This document shows, one piece after another, positions 42,179 through 43,355 of a stretch of 43,355 nucleotides of DNA. The translations under genes were made by a program, and so were the position numbers. How positions within the stretch are numbered: the stretch's first letter is position 1; each line of letters starts with the position of its first letter. The notes under the pieces were generated by a model, which worked only from the letters and a program-made list of their open reading frames with translations, searched no databases and was not told where the DNA came from. Location of the stretch: assembly GCA_009924525.1 (NCBI GenBank), contig RFRK01000002.1, positions 1 through 43,355 of the forward strand, in the 5' to 3' direction. Source of the stretch: Betaproteobacteria bacterium (lineage in GTDB: Bacteria > Pseudomonadota > Gammaproteobacteria > Burkholderiales > Burkholderiaceae_A).

Positions 42179-43093
42179 CTATCGGACCCTGCCCCTAGAC
42201 TCCTTGATCAGCCGATCGTGGGTCGGCTGAATCGGCCGAGCATTATTGGGAAAGAGCCGAGCAAAAGTTCGTAGCTGCTCGGGCGAGACTTCGACCGGCT
42301 CCTTAAACACGAACCACTGGACCCCCTCTGAGCAGGGGGGAGTAGTCAACGAGCCCATATAGTTAAAGAGCTGACGCTCTTTAGGCAGAAACCGATTCAG
42401 GTCTATAGAGATATCCGCGGCTGAAGCCATGGCCTGGCCCGCCACCAGGGGGATGTGATTCCAGAGGGCCTGTATAAATGGATTCTCCGCGCCGACGGTC
42501 ATCAGGACCGCCACTACTGCGAGCGCCCCCTGCGCATCGCGGTGCACCAGGTGGGCCACCATTTCGAAGGATTTGCCCTCAATCTTCTCTTCTGCTGGGC
42601 GATGAAAATGGAATTGAACCAGCTGATAGGTTTTCGTTGCAAAGGTCAGGCTGCCGCCCGCCGAGTAGGCGACCTCAAGGGTGTGGCCATTGTTGGCGAC
42701 CGAGAACCGTGATGGCGCGTAGTTAAACCGAAGCTCCGGCAGATCAACGCCGATGCTGCCGCGAATATCAATTGGGGATTGTTGCTTACCGCTATCGCAG
42801 AGCCCGTAGCTGGCGTGCAATTTGCCCCAGTTATCCGGCCCGTCTGCACCGTGATAGCTCCAGTGCGGCATCGGTGCCGGCTTTGCCGCCCGCTTTGTTG
42901 GAGCAGCCTTTTTCGGCGGCGGATCAGCAGCAGGTGCCGCAGCCGGCGGCGGCGGTGGCGCCGGAGGCATTGCAGACGGAGCGGGGGCAGCCGCGGGCTT
43001 CACATCTGCCGCAATCACCGAGCCCGAGCTCAGTACAACTGCAGCCAGTAGCGACAGAAGTTGGGGTTGTACACGGTTGGCGCGCAACATCAT
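42179..43093 (-). CDS. alpha-type carbonic anhydrase, exported, with Pro/Ala-rich linker
   Basis: QQSPIDIRG, VQFHFHRPAEEKIEGKSFEMVAHLVH, TTPPCSEGVQWFV. Confidence 0.94.
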   Translation of the reverse strand: MMLRANRVQPQLLSLLAAVVLSSGSVIAADVKPAAAPAPSAMPPAPPPPPAAAPAADPPPKKAAPTKRAAKPAPMPHWSYHGADGPDNWGKLHASYGLCDSGKQQSPIDIRGSIGVDLPELRFNYAPSRFSVANNGHTLEVAYSAGGSLTFATKTYQLVQFHFHRPAEEKIEGKSFEMVAHLVHRDAQGALAVVAVLMTVGAENPFIQALWNHIPLVAGQAMASAADISIDLNRFLPKERQLFNYMGSLTTPPCSEGVQWFVFKEPVEVSPEQLRTFARLFPNNARPIQPTHDRLIKESRGRVR

Positions 43094-43187
43094 AGAGAGT
43101 CCTCCATTGCAACGCTTACGGCCAGACGTCAGCGCAAGTTAAGGGCCTGCCAATTACCTACAAAGCGATTTTGAAAACTTTTTTAGT

Positions 43188-43272
43188 TGGTGCCCGGAGC
43201 CGGAATCGAACCGGCACGGCTTGCGCCCCAGGATTTTAAGTCCTGTATGTCTACCTATTTCATCATCCGGGC
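43188..43272 (-). tRNA. tRNA-Leu (anticodon UAA), CCA encoded
   Basis: Minus strand GCCCGGATGATGAAATAGGTAGACATACAGGACTTAAAATCCTG...GGTTCGATTCCGGCTCCGGGCACCA. Confidence 0.93.
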
Positions 43273-43355
43273 AGAGACTACAAACTGCATTTTAGCCTTC
43301 ATAACAACCCATCGCCCCAACAGCCATCGAGCCGCCAACGCATTACGCCGAAAGC

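Noticed and set aside
42174-42190. Hairpin AGGGTC-TATCG-GACCCT at the end of the carbonic anhydrase gene
   Set aside because: Short stem overlapping the stop region and not followed by a clear U-tract, so not called a terminator.

Overview
The window looks like part of a chemolithoautotrophic proteobacterial (probably betaproteobacterial) genome. It is gene-dense and mostly minus strand. Main blocks: (i) partial serB, then an EEP hydrolase / DsrE-like / GcvH-like trio; (ii) a compact selenocysteine island: selC (tRNA-Sec, UCA anticodon), selB, selA, fdhE and a three-subunit periplasmic formate dehydrogenase whose alpha subunit has an in-frame UGA (Sec) at 10636-10638 followed by a convincing bacterial SECIS hairpin; (iii) molybdenum-cofactor genes (moeA, mobA), a multicopper oxidase and a 2Fe-2S ferredoxin-like gene; (iv) housekeeping genes (ABC-F ybiT-type ATPase, purL, ybbA-like, tesA-like); (v) a sox thiosulfate-oxidation operon led by an ArsR-type regulator (soxCDYZAX, soxB, cytochrome c); soxB has an apparent 1-nt frameshift inside its Tat signal peptide; (vi) Calvin-cycle genes pgk, prk and fbp with divergent cbbR; (vii) a sulfur module: ArsR, two YeeE/YedE half-transporters, a tiny exported basic Cys-repeat (PCGP) protein, a DUF6969-like protein and an exported rhodanese, tightly coupled behind a well-formed sigma70 promoter with a palindromic operator. 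This last module is my best candidate for an undescribed system; (viii) FlgO-like envelope proteins, a periplasmic alpha-carbonic anhydrase and tRNA-Leu(UAA). No CRISPR array, transposon or prophage was seen. All family assignments come from reading motifs, with no database search.
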